Assembly: GCA_031763025.1 (NCBI GenBank)
Contig: JASSKH010000011.1
Span: 124,001 to 188,000, forward strand
DNA: 64,000 nt
Source of the DNA: Macrocystis pyrifera
Taxonomy: Eukaryota > Sar > Phaeophyceae > Laminariales > Laminariaceae
Direction: 5' to 3'
Below the pieces are notes generated by a model. That model did not search any database and was not told where the DNA came from. It worked only from the letters and a program-made list of their open reading frames with translations. Of the stretch, positions 48,172-61,049 are shown piece after piece. A program made the translations under genes and the position numbers. Each line of letters starts with the position of its first letter. Within the stretch, counting starts at the first letter, position 1.

Positions 48172-48587
48172 TCTCTTTTTACTTAGTTAAGTTTTCCTTC
48201 CCGTTTCTTCCCCCTTGCACGTCCATTTTGGCTCATGCTCGGGGTATGTGTCTGAGCTTTGGCTTCCCATTTTATTTATATATTTTATATTTTTCTCCTT
48301 TTCTTTTTCGGTTTGGTTTCTTCGTTGCTTCTCTTCCTCTACGGTATATTTTGGTTGCTGGCGTATGTATGTGTGTATATTGTGTCGGCCGCACCTAGTG
48401 CGAATGCATGGTATTGCGTAGGCTATTAACGCATTACGGTGTGTTATCTCTTTTTGTGTCGTAGTCCGTGACCACAGAGCTCGTATCTTTCTAGGGTGAA
48501 GAATCGGCACGGACACTGGACTTGCTGGATGTCGACGAGTAGAAGAACGGTTTAATGTGAAGAACACACGCTATTAATAATGCTGTA
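48172..48587 (-). repeat. Long inverted repeat pair 1, right arm
   Basis: Reverse complement of 41425-41877. Together the arms would bound about 7.2 kb that includes the retroelement relic parts and the second inverted pair. Confidence 0.7.
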
Positions 48588-48724
48588 AACATTTCTGGAT
48601 ACTATCATTACCACTACCAAGCAACAAAAAAATAAAGGACATGATGTGCCTAAATTTTACACGAGGAAATAAATGGGGTCGCGCGAGAGGGGCAAATTTA
48701 AAAAAAATTACAAGATCGCCCCTA

Positions 48725-49556
48725 CGTAATCGTACCACTAGCCCACCGGGGCGACCGGCTAATTTGCGCTTACTAAGCTGAAACCCAGTTTGCCAAACTA
48801 GAAACTGCAGCGAAAACCAATTTCATCAATGTATCAATGATTCATGTCTGCAAAAACTTCGTCGCCATTCTTCCGTGCCCCCCCCCGTCTGGTTTGACTG
48901 GTTCCTCATGATTGTTGCATTTCAGGTACCTGGTACTAGTGTTGTATGAAATCCTCGATCTAACCTGATCACACGGTCTATTTCCATGTTCGTAAAAACA
49001 TACTATTAATAAAACGACTTATTTGTATGAAATCAACCAAACCAACAACGGTGCTAGCACTTCGTAAAATGTTATCCTTGCCGTGCTTCGGGGTTGGCTT
49101 TGTCACCCCCCCGTAACTGCCGTCCTCGTCACCCTTGCAAGCCTCAGAGCTAGTCTCCATATACTGCTGTGGCACCGTCGATGATTGACACGTGAGAGGA
49201 AGTCTGCCCGAGTGCATGGTATAGAGTTCGAACTTTTCGTACAGATATCACATACTACAGCAGCAGCATCGTTGAGCGTTCCAGCATCGCCCGTAAGTTG
49301 TTCGTAACTTGATGTTTATACGCAGCATAAGTAAATAATAGTGTTACGTGCCAGGTGTTGTTGTTCTCATAGTCAGTATCAACTCGTCGCCGCCATGCGG
49401 CCCATGATCCCAGGACAGGCTCCTAACTCTGGAGTGAAATATTGCCCCATGTCCGAGGAGGAAACGTCGCAAAAACGGAAATTACGAAAATGCAAGCAAG
49501 TAGGTACATGCGAGCAAGGATGCCGGATTACGGCAACAAAAAACAAGTAGCACGTT
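48725..49556 (-). repeat. Long inverted repeat pair 2, right arm
   Basis: Reverse complement of the 45250-46150 arm with substitutions and indels. The pair bounds about 2.6 kb. A truncated third relative lies near 47880-47945. Confidence 0.75.
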
Positions 49557-49577
49557 TATTTAAAAAAACACGCCCAG

Positions 49578-49818
49578 ATATCTCCCCACACTGTTGACTC
49601 AACGGCTTGGCAAACCCTTGCTTGATGCCTGCTCGTCTGCTCGGCCTACGACAAAGGGCAATATTCGTTTGGGTGCCGCTGAAACCACTCGCCGGTGTAG
49701 TTCGCGTCAGTTGTGTGCCTCACGTGCTTATACGTACGCCCACTGCATGACCTACATCCGTTCCGATCTACCAATTCTTCCGTACGTACGAAACACATAT
49801 TCTATTGCTTCGCTGCAT
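49578..49818 (+). repeat. Dispersed direct repeat, copy 1
   Basis: Shares ATATCTCCCCAC, CTCAACGGCTTGGCAAACCC, GCCTGCTCGTCTGCTC and TTCCGTACGTAC with 56840-57082. Confidence 0.75.
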
Positions 49819-49835
49819 TTGTTGTTGTTGTTGTT

Positions 49836-49966
49836 GTCTTCACATTAAATCGTCCTTTCTACCCAGCTTTATCAGTACACCCAGTGTCCGTCCTGATTCC
49901 TTATCCTAGAGGGATACTGATTCCGTGGTCACAGACTGCTTGTGAGACAGAGGAAGACGAAAAAGT
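49836..49966 (+). repeat. Partial third copy of the 41.4-kb arm
   Basis: Shares TTCACATTAAA, CCCAGTGTCCGT, CTGATTC and GTGGTCACAGACT in the same order as 41446-41560. Confidence 0.65.
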
Positions 49967-50254
49967 AGTAAAGAAAAATAAATAAATAAATAAATAATCG
50001 CAAATTCAAGTGTCAAGCAAGTGAAATTCCAGCGTACCGGGTACGAGAACACAACACAAGCAGGACCAAAAACAAAAAAGCAAAAAGAAGAAAAAAACGA
50101 AAAACAAGAATTTGAAAAGAAAACAGAATACAAACGACGCAAGGACATCAGAAAGGCTGCCAGACGGAAAGCCTACGTGCTCACAGGAAGAACACATATC
50201 TGCTGCGCGGACGGAGCGACAGGAAAGAGAGGGAGATACAGGCAACAGTCTATA

Positions 50255-51540
50255 AGAGCCGGTCGAACCGATACCTAGCCACCCGATTTATCATTTCGTT
50301 TCTGCATTCGTCGACAGCTGTATCAGTACGGCTGCCCTTTCCCCCTCTTCCCCTCCCGTTGTCGCCGTTCTTGGCGTCCTCAGCTGCGTGGCGTAGCCGG
50401 CTCTTCTGTGCCTCGTTCCTGTGCCACCTCGCCATGAAACAGTCCGCCACGTCGACGACGCCCCGGTACCGCTTCCCGCTTTTCTTAGCCGCCCTCGGCC
50501 ATAACACCGTTTCTACACCAAACAGCAGAGGGAAGCTTTCATTGGGCCCCTCGGTGGCTTGGACCTGAGGTCTTCTGCTAGACATTGGGCCCAGGTATTT
50601 TCCGGTCGGCCTGGTCCTGGGTTCTCCCTACCAGCCATCGCCCCAAACATCACCCTGCGGGTCAGCCGCTCATTGGTCGCCCGCTGTACGGCCCCCGCAA
50701 AGAGGAGACATCTTTTGCGGATGGTCGTCTCAACGCTCTCGCATTGCGCCTTTTTGAGGGCCTTGGCGTACAGCATGAGGTGGTCAGTGCGTTGCCGGCG
50801 CTGGAAGCCAATAATCCGTAGAAGGAGCTTGTGGTGTGCCGTTTGGAGCTCAGCAAAGTACTCCTGACCAAGAGTCCACGTCACGCACCCGTACAGCAGG
50901 GTCTCCATCACCTCGGCCTTTAGCATGCGCACTTTTAGAGTGAACGGGGCATCCTCCATATCATACAGTTCCCGTTTGAAACGATTGTAGCATGCCCATG
51001 CGAGTCGGATCCGTCGTGTGATCTCTGGCATAATGTCAGCGCTTGCGACGACAAGACCGCCCAGGTACAAAAAAAGGCGTCGTCTGTCTATATTTCTGTC
51101 CCGCCGCTTCGATGAGGAGTGGTGAGGTCTGGGGTACCTGATTCGGTGTCTGCAGCAGCATGGTCTCCGTTTTCGTTTCGGATACGGTGAGGCCTGCTGC
51201 TTCGAAAACGGTCACAATGACGGTCATCATCTAAGCCTAGGCCTTCCGCCGACATAGACACAATACCTGCATCGTCCGCGTACAGCATACCCCATACTGC
51301 CCTCTGTACGCAAGTTAGTGGGTTAGCCTTCACCCTGTCCTCGTCGAGGTCCTCCTCGAGGTGAACCAAGTCCCTCAAAATATCTGGGTCCTCACTGAAG
51401 CGTACCAGCACGGCGTGTATCACAGCAGCGAAGAAGACATTGAACACAAGTGGTGACAAGACACATCCTTGCCGTAGCCCCTGAGTGACGTCCAACCATT
51501 CCGAGTGCTCGCCGTCATCCGTACGCACTATGCACAAGCA
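50255..51540 (-). mobile_element. 5'-truncated LINE: reverse transcriptase and C-terminal part
   Basis: The minus strand shows a non-LTR reverse transcriptase. GLRQGCVLSPLVFN is followed by the catalytic YADD within GMLYADDAGIVS (51088-51537), then a stretch with TVSETKTETML (51036-51230), then YLGG and a long thumb/connection region with YGCVTW and LLRIIGF (50513-51070), then a tail with RWHRNEAQKSRLRHA (50255-50585). The four stretches lie in different frames, so at least three frameshifts separate them. The N-terminal RT motifs and endonuclease are absent: similarity stops near 51.54 kb, the usual 5' truncation. The clade cannot be set by eye. Confidence 0.8.
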
Positions 51541-52420
51541 AATTCCGCGTTGTAATTTGCTTTCGAATTGTGTGAAGTATTATTTTCACCACTCGCTCGA
51601 AGAGGGGGGGTAGGGTCAAACGAAACCCGCACACACAGCCCAAGCCCTGCATCCGTAGACACGCAAGTCAACTACCACTCCACCCGGCGAAACTCCGTGT
51701 TTGCCGGCCTTCTACTTACTACGGTCGGTGACTTATTGTACGTGTATGTATTTTCTCTTCCTTATTCACCCCCGTCCTCTTCTCCCTTCGTCTTTCATAT
51801 CGATGTGCCCACTTTCGGCCATTTTCACAGTCTACAACTTGCAGCATGTTGTTCCTTGCCCAGGCTGTTTCTTGCAACCTTCACCCCTAAATACCATGGC
51901 TCCGGGTACCCAATGCGCGGCTCTTCCATGATGACGACAATACCTTTGGTACGACCGCAACGCCCACTGGCTTTCGCGCTTCAATGCCACAGAGTCCGCA
52001 CCCCTAGCCGACAGTGGCGTGACACCCTCAAATCCTAAGGGAATACAGCGCGTATTCTTCCGCCTGCACTCCCGCCACTGACACCACCTGCCGCAGCGCC
52101 TTCACTCCCTGCGCCCGAGTCCACATAGACGACCCGCCATTACCACAACCAAACGCATCTTACGGGGCCGATAGAAAAATAATCAAACAGCACGACAACA
52201 GCTTGATCATTAAATCTCACGGCACCTTCTCAGGCGCCCACTGGTCGTGGTAGACATTTACTCACTCGAGATAATATCGCACCCTTGCGCATCTGGTCAC
52301 CTGGTCACCTGGTCACCTGGTCACCTATGGACCCTCAAAAGCTTACGTCGACTCGGTCCACCGTCGACCATTGCACCGCGTTCAACTGTTTCTCTCCTCG
52401 AAATAATTCTACATCTCCCA
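51541..52420. other. No gene supported
   Basis: Short frames only. A run of four to five CTGGTCAC units is present near 52295-52325. Confidence 0.35.
52290..52325. repeat. 8-bp tandem repeat, CTGGTCAC
   Basis: Four nearly perfect consecutive units following a degenerate one. Confidence 0.85.
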
Positions 52421-52424
52421 CGTC

Positions 52425-55400
52425 TTAAACAATAAACTTCATGCGCACGCGTTCTCGTGGGCATACATTTCTGCCGCTGAAACCAGAAAGAAAAATGACG
52501 CTCCCAATGCGAACCACACAAACTGCCCCCCGCCCCCCCACGTCTATGCCAAGTTCTCGCCCCCGAACAACATAGACCATGATGCCGGTCTTCTCACCCT
52601 CGACTGTGACCCCGCGACGACCGCGCGGAGCCTTAAGGGCATTACGAATCACAAGGTGTGTGGTGTGTATTCCACTATAAACCCCGGGACGATCGGTAAG
52701 GATTGGACAGCTGACAAACGACTCGCTACAGTCTGGGCTTGTAAATTCTTCGTTGCCACCGCTTACGCCGCATATTCCTACATGTGTAACACAGTTGCCA
52801 ACGAGATTTCACAATAGCTCAAACCCACCGGTTAACGTACCACACTCAGGCGACATTCTACACACGAACCGAAGTATCCTTCGTAAGCGCTCTCATTCGA
52901 GGGCGCAACGTCGTTTTGGATGAATTCAAAGGCCACCACGGATGCGCAGAGATATTTGCCATCCTCCCCCCATCTCCCGCACCTGCCACGGGATACGGAG
53001 GCGTGCACGAACGAGATTAGCGTGGACCGTGGACCTATCTCACCTAGAAATTCCATCTGCGACATCATTCAACACTCCGGGTACATGCAAACCGTTAAAA
53101 ATACATCCGCTCGATACTGCAAGGACTCCGATAAAACGCATCACCGTCCCGGGTCGCGGCTCTTCTGCTCCCCCGACACCGTCGCACCCACTGCACGGCT
53201 GCCTTGGAAACTCCGCGCAGCAGCAAACAATCATCGGCCTGTGTGGACAGATGTTCACGTAACGCAGTCTGCACGCAAGCTGAGATAAATCCCCAACAGC
53301 TGTAAAACATTATTATAAATATCGTTGGTGCTTATTTCTGCCCGGCTCGAGCCGCAGAGTCTCGCCTGTTAATCTCTCGGTAGTGCATCCCTCCAATACC
53401 CGCCCGTTTCCAGGCAGTAACCAACCAATAGCACGCTTCGATGCGTCCAAAAAAAAAGTACGTTTCGCTGGTGGAGAAACAAAGTTATACAAGGACGCCG
53501 ACAAGCATCCCTCGGTGACTTTAAAACCCTCGTTCACAAAACCATCGCAAAAAACCGAGTTCCCCAAAATTCCCGACCCAAAGCAACACGCTGGCGGCGC
53601 CCTACCGGCGACACTCCCCACTATGCGGCAGGCTGCGGAATTCCAACGTCCTCAAGCAATCGCGTCACACAAACCCTGCCTGCTCGCACTGCAAACGAAA
53701 CGTGCAACAGAAATCCCGTCAACTCGGAAACTTGTTTTTTCCCCCACGCTCAGGTACGCGACATCGGCCACTCCGCCATCAACCGATGCACTTTTGAAAT
53801 GTTTCGGGTGGCATCGCCACTGACAATTCGTCTGTGTGGACGATCCATCCCGAACCTTCCAGCAACGAACCCCAACAAATGATTTTTCCTGTTGGGATTT
53901 TTCGCGGATGTCAGCGGTGGTTCGTCGGGGCCCCCTTATCCCATCAAGCGATAGTCGTCGGATGAGAGAGATTACAAGTACAACGTGCGTATACATCGTC
54001 GACCATGCTGAACCCATTGGTCCTCTACGAGGATGCCGTCATCCACAAAGTTCCGCGCGAAAAAAAAAAATTTTCACCAGATTCACCGCCTACACAGAGA
54101 ATACGCCCACAACCACGAGGCACAGCAGCAGCCCTACCCCCCCCTTTGCCCCCCCACGGTGGCACGACTGTAAAGTGATTGACCACCGCGGCTCCTTGGG
54201 GCGACACCACAGGGTGCTGCATTGTTGTGTGGGTGTGAGCGTGTGCCAGGCCTGCTGAAAACTGTACCCAATGACCTGGACTATTCTCCATCCAGACTGC
54301 ATTCGCGGATCAACTACCGCGAGGTGCCCACCTCTGTACACAAACACCGGGATACCTTCTGGGTCTACTGGAATATGTTGACACGCTTCTTTCACGCCAA
54401 GAGCATCCGACGCGTTCTGCGATAGAGGTAGCACATTCCGGCTAAAATGTGTTGTGAATGACGGTGTTCCTTAGCCCAAATTCGTCAGAATGTCAATCTT
54501 GTTTCGAAAATGACGTTTTTGTATACTTGGGCCATTGGATTGTTCATCGGTATGCAATTTTGTTTTTGCTGAAGCCAGTTTTCGGGTAAAGGTATGGAGC
54601 TCCTTAAGTGAGGAGACTCAGCACATTTAGGGTGAACCTCTATTGCAGAAAGCGTCGGACAACACGATTAGGCGCCTGGTCCACGTTTCTGCCGGAGACA
54701 CAACACTTATAACAGAGCATCGCGCAACACGCGACCCAGCTCACAGGGTGGAGCACAGTCAAAGTCGGTACTTTCGTTGACTCTCGTTCGACTACCAGAT
54801 CCTGTGAATGTTAGTCATGAATACTACGAAGGTTAGATTCTTGTACCACACTTACGGAGAAAGGTAGATGCCTTGAATTTCCTGAACAAATTCCGCGTCG
54901 AGCACCAGCGCACGACCCGTTTCCACATCGGCCACGACATGTTTTGCAACGACCTCGGAATGATCCCTGACACCAGGATATTTACCATACTCCAACTCCT
55001 CAATGAGACTTCCACCTTGCGCTACGTGAACCGGCACACCCAGCACAATCACTCGCACTAAACGATCTATGCCTTGAATTGCTTTGACATCCTCAAACCA
55101 GTGTTTCACACCTGTCTCACTTCAACATGTGGCGCACGGGTTTGTAGACCGACAACGGACATCAAACGTTTCACACTCCCCCTCCACCGTCTCAGCAGAC
55201 GCGAACCCAAATCCGCGATCCTGCAAAGACAGTCCAACGTTGCCGAATAAGGATGCATCCACTAACGTGGACCGTTGAACATACCAGCAATCCACATCCT
55301 GGTCTAGCGAGAGCTTGATTGCCAATGAGTACATCCACTCTGCTGGTTTAACCCCTCAACGCCATCGCTCCGGCTCGTACCTTCCCTCGGGAAGCTGAAA

Positions 55401-56300
55401 ACCGTCCCCGAAACCTGGACTATTTCTCCATCCAACTGCAAACGCAGATCATTCACCGCGAGGTTCCCAAGCCTGTAGCCAAAAATGGAGGTGCCTTCTG
55501 GGTCCACGTGATTATGTCGTATTTTCGTTGACACTCGATCAATTACAGTACCAGATCCTGCACATGTTACGTCATGAACAATGCGAAGTTTGGGTTATTC
55601 TACCATACCGCACAGGGAAGGGCGGATGCATCGAATTCCGTGAACAAATTCCGCGTTGAACACGTACGCACGGCCCGTTACCACATCAGTCGCCACCTGT
55701 TTGGCAATGACCTCAATAATGCGAAGTTTTGGTTCTACTACGCACTGCACGGTGAAAGGCGGATGCATCGAATTTCCTGAAAAATTCCGCGTTGAGCACC
55801 AACACACGACCCGTTACCACATCAGCTGCAACATTTTGTTTTGGCATTGACCTCGGCACGATCGTTGACACCAGGGTAATTGCCATCCTCCAACTCCTCG
55901 ATTAGATTTCCATCTTGCGCCACGTCAACCGGAACACGGGCTCTAACGCTCGCATTTAACGACTTACGTGAGGAAACGTTTTGTCTTCTCCAAACAGTGT
56001 TCCACCCGCCTCACTGCAACACGTGGCGCAAGGTTCGTGGACCGACAGCGGACGTCAAACGTTTCACACTCCTTTTACATCGTCTCAGCAAACGCGAACC
56101 CTAATCCGCGATCGATCCTTCAGAGACATTCAAACGTGCCGAAAAGAATAAGGGTGAATCAGATGGCGTGGCCCGTTGAGCACGCCAGACATCCACATCC
56201 TGGTCTAGCGAGAGCTTAATTCCCAATGAATACATCTACTCTGCAGGTTCAACCTCCCCAAACCCATCACCACGGTTCGTACCTTGTCCTCAATGAGGAG
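52425..56300 (-). mobile_element. Second retroelement relic with RT and RNase H parts
   Basis: Minus strand. At 54.85-55.11 kb a family-like lead into reverse transcriptase shows GSLIEELEYGKY and DVETGRALVLDAEF. At 53.3-53.6 kb an RNase H-like stretch contains FFLDASKRAIGWLL. At 53.04-53.1 kb HVPGVLNDVADGISR is the typical end of that domain. The lead region resembles the plus-strand relic at 42.6 kb, so a DIRS/Ngaro-like element is likely, though other LTR-type kin are possible. The relic is broken many times and is old. The RT-side region occurs twice (see the repeat entry). Confidence 0.55.
54258..56290. repeat. Direct duplication inside the second retroelement relic, unit about 1.1 kb
   Basis: Block X (54258-54385 and 55398-55534, sharing GACCTGGACTATT and ACCTTCTGGGTC) and block Y (54815-55385 and 55567-56290, sharing CAAATTCCGCGT, CATCCACATCCTGGTCTAG) alternate X-Y-X-Y. 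The second Y also holds an internal partial repeat. Confidence 0.65.
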
Positions 56301-56836
56301 CAGATCCTGGAACACAAGCCAATCATTCTCGCTCAACGCCTCCATCGCGCCCCAACACTCCCGGCGCGAGCTCCCTCAGCCCTCGTCCGTCCTTTGAAGT
56401 CGCTGCGATCGCTCCGCCCGAGGTTGGCCCCACGGACCGGTGGAGCCCGAACCCCTATGAGCTTCAACATTTCCCTCTCCCGAACGTTCCTGGCTGCTAG
56501 ATCCCCGCCCGATCCTGCTCCTCCTGCGTTGGCGGTTTTCTGCGGGACAACGTGTTCAAGCTGATCGACCTGCCCGTGTAGCTCCCTTACCGCCTCTGTC
56601 ATCTGGCCGATCTAGGCTAACACCTCCTGAAGTCGGCCCCCCATTGTTGCGCGTCCCTTCCCTCCATCGCGCTGCGGGAAATCTCGAATTTTCATCTCCA
56701 GCCTCTCCAACATGTATCTCATAATGCCTGTGTCGGAGGAATGGGAGGCTCTCTCTTCTCTTTTGCAGTCCTTTATCATCCCTACCCTTCCTTTTCCTTC
56801 CTCCGCGATATCGTATCCCCACTAAAAGAACACTCT
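56300..56836. other. No gene supported
   Basis: Open but unrecognised frames on both strands in a GC-rich stretch. Confidence 0.3.
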
Positions 56837-56839
56837 CGA

Positions 56840-57082
56840 ATATCTCCCCACGCGTTTGGCTCAACGGCTTGGCAAACCCTTGCGTGATGCCTGCTCGTCT
56901 GCTCAGCTCACGACAAAGCCCAATATTCGTGTGAGTGCCGTTGAGAGCACTGGTGTAGTTAGCGCCTTTTGCATACTCCACGTGCGTACGTGTGCCTACT
57001 GCATGATCTACTGTACATCCGTTGTTACGATCTATCAATTATTCCGTACGTACAGAACACATATTCACTTGCTTAGCTGCAC
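56840..57082 (+). repeat. Dispersed direct repeat, copy 2
   Basis: Same family as 49578-49818. In both places it sits next to a piece of the pair-2 inverted repeat edge, but on opposite sides of it. Confidence 0.75.
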
Positions 57083-58180
57083 TATCCACAAGAATATTCC
57101 GCATGCGAGCAAGGATGTCGGATTACGGTGACAAAAAAATAATCACGTGTATTCTATGTATTTCGGGAAAATGAGATTTAGCGATGACTACGCGAAATTG
57201 CGGCAAAAACTTGGGACGTTTGAAAGACATCCCTGTTACATAGGATCAAAACGCAAGATTTCAAAACTACTAGCAGTGCAGACTTCTATTTTTGTTTATT
57301 AATAAATGTCTCAATTTATCTGAATTGATGACGTATAGGACATTCAGGTTCGTGCTGTTGCGCTCCAAGCCTTCGCCAGCATGACGCCAACAACGAAGGC
57401 CGCACCGCTGCTCCAATAGGTTTGGAATTTCCCTCGTACGCCTGAGTGCTTCGACCCATTCACGATCAAAGCTGCCATCGCCGTGGTCGCGGCAGGTCGC
57501 AAGGTCACAGCCCAAACTCAAAGTCCGAACGTGGCTCTGGGTGGGGGCACAGCGCAAGGGGAGGGGCACCTTGCGTCACTGAAGAAATAATATGTTCTCA
57601 TTTTTGAGTAAAACATTGACAGTGGGCAAAACGACAATGGGCACTTTGCCCATTGTCCAATTTTTATTTATTGCAGAGTATTCTCGGAAAAAATGAGAGA
57701 CTGTGAGTCTTGTACGTACGTAAGAAGTTTAGTCAATCAAGTGAATGAGTGAATGAAGTTATTTTTGACTTTGTACCAAATGGACTTTTTTCCGGAATAC
57801 TTCACGTTTCTCGTCCGGCCGCGGGTCTTCTCTCGCACTCTAGGCTGCGTGGCACACAGGGAGCCCGCGTGTACACCACGGCGCAAATGCGAGCCGAGCC
57901 CCGGCCGAGGTCCATGGCGCGTGCTCTGGGCCTCCGAAGCCGAGAATTCGGGAAAATAACTACGGGGGGTCATTCCGACTTGCTAGAGCCAAGCAGGACA
58001 ATGGAGACCCCACAAGTTTGAACATTGTTGTCTGCTGGCTGCTGTTGTATCATGTCTGATCACACCGTCCCTTGAGCTCTCTACAGAGGCAGCCACGGCA
58101 CAGCAACAGTCGTTCATCAAGCTCTCCTTTTGTGGCGGCCACGGATAGCGCATTTTGTGTGTGTGTGGGCCGTGATTCCT
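57083..58180. other. No gene supported
   Basis: Contains the inverted tip of the 45.3-kb arm (57111-57210), the repeat end at 57272 and an 11-bp perfect hairpin with TGGGCA arms at 57630-57654. No protein family was recognised. Confidence 0.35.
57272..57340 (-). repeat. Dispersed repeat end, copy 2
   Basis: The reverse complement of the 27779-27846 segment with a few differences. It probably marks the end of an element family I cannot name. Confidence 0.6.
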
Positions 58181-58183
58181 GTC

Positions 58184-58263
58184 GACCTAGGAAGTAGGAA
58201 CGAACACATACACAATCTCGAGAGACCTAGGAAGTAGGAACGAACACATACATAATCTCGAGA
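58184..58263. repeat. 40-bp tandem duplication
   Basis: Two units starting GACCTAGGAAGTAGG and ending TCTCGAGA, differing at one base. Confidence 0.95.
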
Positions 58264-59700
58264 AAGGTGCAACTCATTGGATGCTGCGCAGGGCAGGACG
58301 ACGATTCGTACGAACTCACACTTCCTCCGTATTGCAAAAGCAACGCGCAGCCACGGTGCGCACTACAACAGCAATAGCAGTACATCAGCGTAGTCCGCAT
58401 AGTATATGTGTGCAGTGTTCACCAAGAGACAACATCAGTACAATTTTGAATACAGCACACGTCATCAAACCTGGTCCTGTCACACAGCAGTGCACAGCAG
58501 TACTCGAAGTCAATACGAGTAGGGATGACTGACGATGATGTGCTCCCCCCATTTTCAACTTACGGCACACCCGGGATTTCAAGTCAACGACATCCCGCTT
58601 GCTGCTGCGGGGCCTGCAGGGGGGCGGCGTGCACAGTACGGCGCAAGCATTAGCAACATGCTCTAGGTGGTCCAAGTCGCGTGACCCAGCAAGCAACTCA
58701 GGAAATGGGCTCCCACTTCGGAAACAAAATAATTATTAATAGTAGTCGTAATATTAATAGTGTAGTAGTTTGTAGCGTGCATGATGCACGTTCACTACAG
58801 CAGTACATATATCTGCATGCTACGTCGCCGTTGTATGGAAGTTTTAGTACTATAGGAGCAGCAGTAGTAGGTATAGTAGTGTAGTATTTATTCATGCTGC
58901 TTCTCCCTGTACTGCATTTACGTGTTACTAACAGCATAGTAGTTATGCCCCACCCCATGGTACCGCGTGGTTATTTCACCTCTCTGGTTATCGTGAGATT
59001 GTCTGTGTATTGTATGAGCGTTTGGTCAGCAGTACCTCTTAGAAGTAGTAGAATTTTGTAGTCGTAGTAGAAGTGTACCAGGTAGTACTTTGTAGAGTGC
59101 ATGCTGCTACCGATATTAGCATATATCTGCGTAGTAGTGGTAGTGGTGTATAGTGACGGTATAATAGTCAACCAAAGGTACGGCGTGAATAGTGTAGTAT
59201 TCACCACTGAAAGAGTAGTACACAGTTCCTGCCGGCCACTATTACTCTTACCTTCAAGCAATACGCTATCCCATGGCTACCGTTTCCACCAAGAACAGCT
59301 ACACGGGTGTAACCTGTGACTCCCGTTTCGCCTTGCGAAGCCCCCGGGATTTGGCATTACCCATATCCCGAAGGGGAACCTTGTATGTATATGTCTAAGA
59401 TGCACTTCTGACGTTTTCTGCATGCTGCTCTCCGGCGGAGTTCTTTCTTGCACGTTCGGCTGCGGGGCAAGGAAGAGGGGCGTGGTTACATTACGCCGAA
59501 TGACTTGGAGCCCGGCCGAGCACCGTGACGGTGCTCGGGGTATTGAGTGTCGCTGAGCTGGCTGTAAGAAACAAGGGATTGCTTCCCGCCTCGCTGAGCC
59601 GAGTTGGTATCATGGAAAACCCCCTAGTATTTTGAGTTTTGTTATTTCCTAAGTACACAGCCCGCCACTCTCGAACTTTTTAAGTCTCCTCTGCTGTACA
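58264..59700. other. No gene supported
   Basis: Short frames and TAG/GTA-rich patches between 58.7 and 59.2 kb. Nothing was assigned. Confidence 0.3.
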
Positions 59701-59704
59701 TACG

Positions 59705-60670
59705 TTTTCAACCTCAGCAGAAAGAGTAGCAGTAGCAGCTGTAGCAGACATAGAGCAGCAACAGCGGTACACATGTGTCAGCCTTCGTATCTGTTGAACC
59801 ACACCCTTTGACGGGTGGTGTACACCTAACACCGAGCGCGTTTGTGACCACAAAACTGCCTCCCTTGGTCCGTCTACCTGGGAGAATTTGGTACCAGAGT
59901 TGTTGGTGTCATACCTAGCTAGTTGTTCAGCAGCAGCAACAACAGCAACAACATACAGTAGCAACAGTGCACGTCCATCGGTCGTCGTATCTGTTGCACC
60001 AAGCCCTTTCACGGGTGGTGTACACCTAACACCGAGCACGTTCTTGGCCACAAAAAACTGCCTCCCTCGGTCCGTCTACCTGGGAAACTTTGGTAACAGG
60101 CATTGGCGTCATACGTAGCTAGTTGTCCACTCGCACGCTTTTAGTTAGCAGCAGGTAACCGCAAGGGGCAAGAGCCACAGAGCAAAGGCCCATACTACCT
60201 CCCGTCTCACTGTACTGCCCCGTGTGGAACCGGGCACAACCCACACTGCCCGACTGCCTGGCTGATATTCTATTTGTACTAAACAACTTCAGGGGACGTA
60301 TGATTCGACGAGCTGTGTGCTCTTTCAACAACGAAGAATTTGCTCAGCTGAATTTTCTCTGCGTTGAAACTCTCAACAAATTTGAAATTTCCCGCTTTAC
60401 CTGTCCAGTTTTGATTTTGATCAACCCCAGCTGCCGGAGCAGCAGCAGATACGGCAGCAGCAGTAAGCATCCGTCGAGCGCCATGTATGTTTCACCCAGC
60501 CATTTAACGTACGCCACACAACGAGCACCGAGCACGTACGTGACCACAAAACTGGTTCCCTCGGTCCGTCTATCTGAGAGTAATTGGTGCCAGGTATTCA
60601 CTGTATACCAGGTATGTAGATATCATACGTACCTATTTAGCGAATTGTTCAGTCGCACGCTCAGATAATC
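59705..60670 (+). repeat. Three related units of a dispersed repeat
   Basis: Units at about 59709-59924, 59926-60126 and 60421-60670 share CAGCAGCAG-rich starts, ACACCGAGC(A/G)CG, TGCCTCCCT(T/C)GGTCCG and TCTACCTGGGA, then GTCATAC(C/G)TAGCTAG. Inverted relatives lie at 61470-62145. Confidence 0.7.
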
Positions 60671-60760
60671 GCCCCGGGCAAGAGCCCTAGGGCCCGACTC
60701 ATTCTGCCGCGCGTCTCCCTTTACCCCCCCTGTCTCGGTGCGAATCTGGCATTTGGCTAC

Positions 60761-60961
<201 letters not shown>

Positions 60962-61049
60962 AAATACTAGTCGAAGTAGTTGTAGTACACCTGCGTGTCA
61001 AAAACAGCGTCAAAAATGCAGAAAAACTCATGGTAAACAAAAAGCCCCA

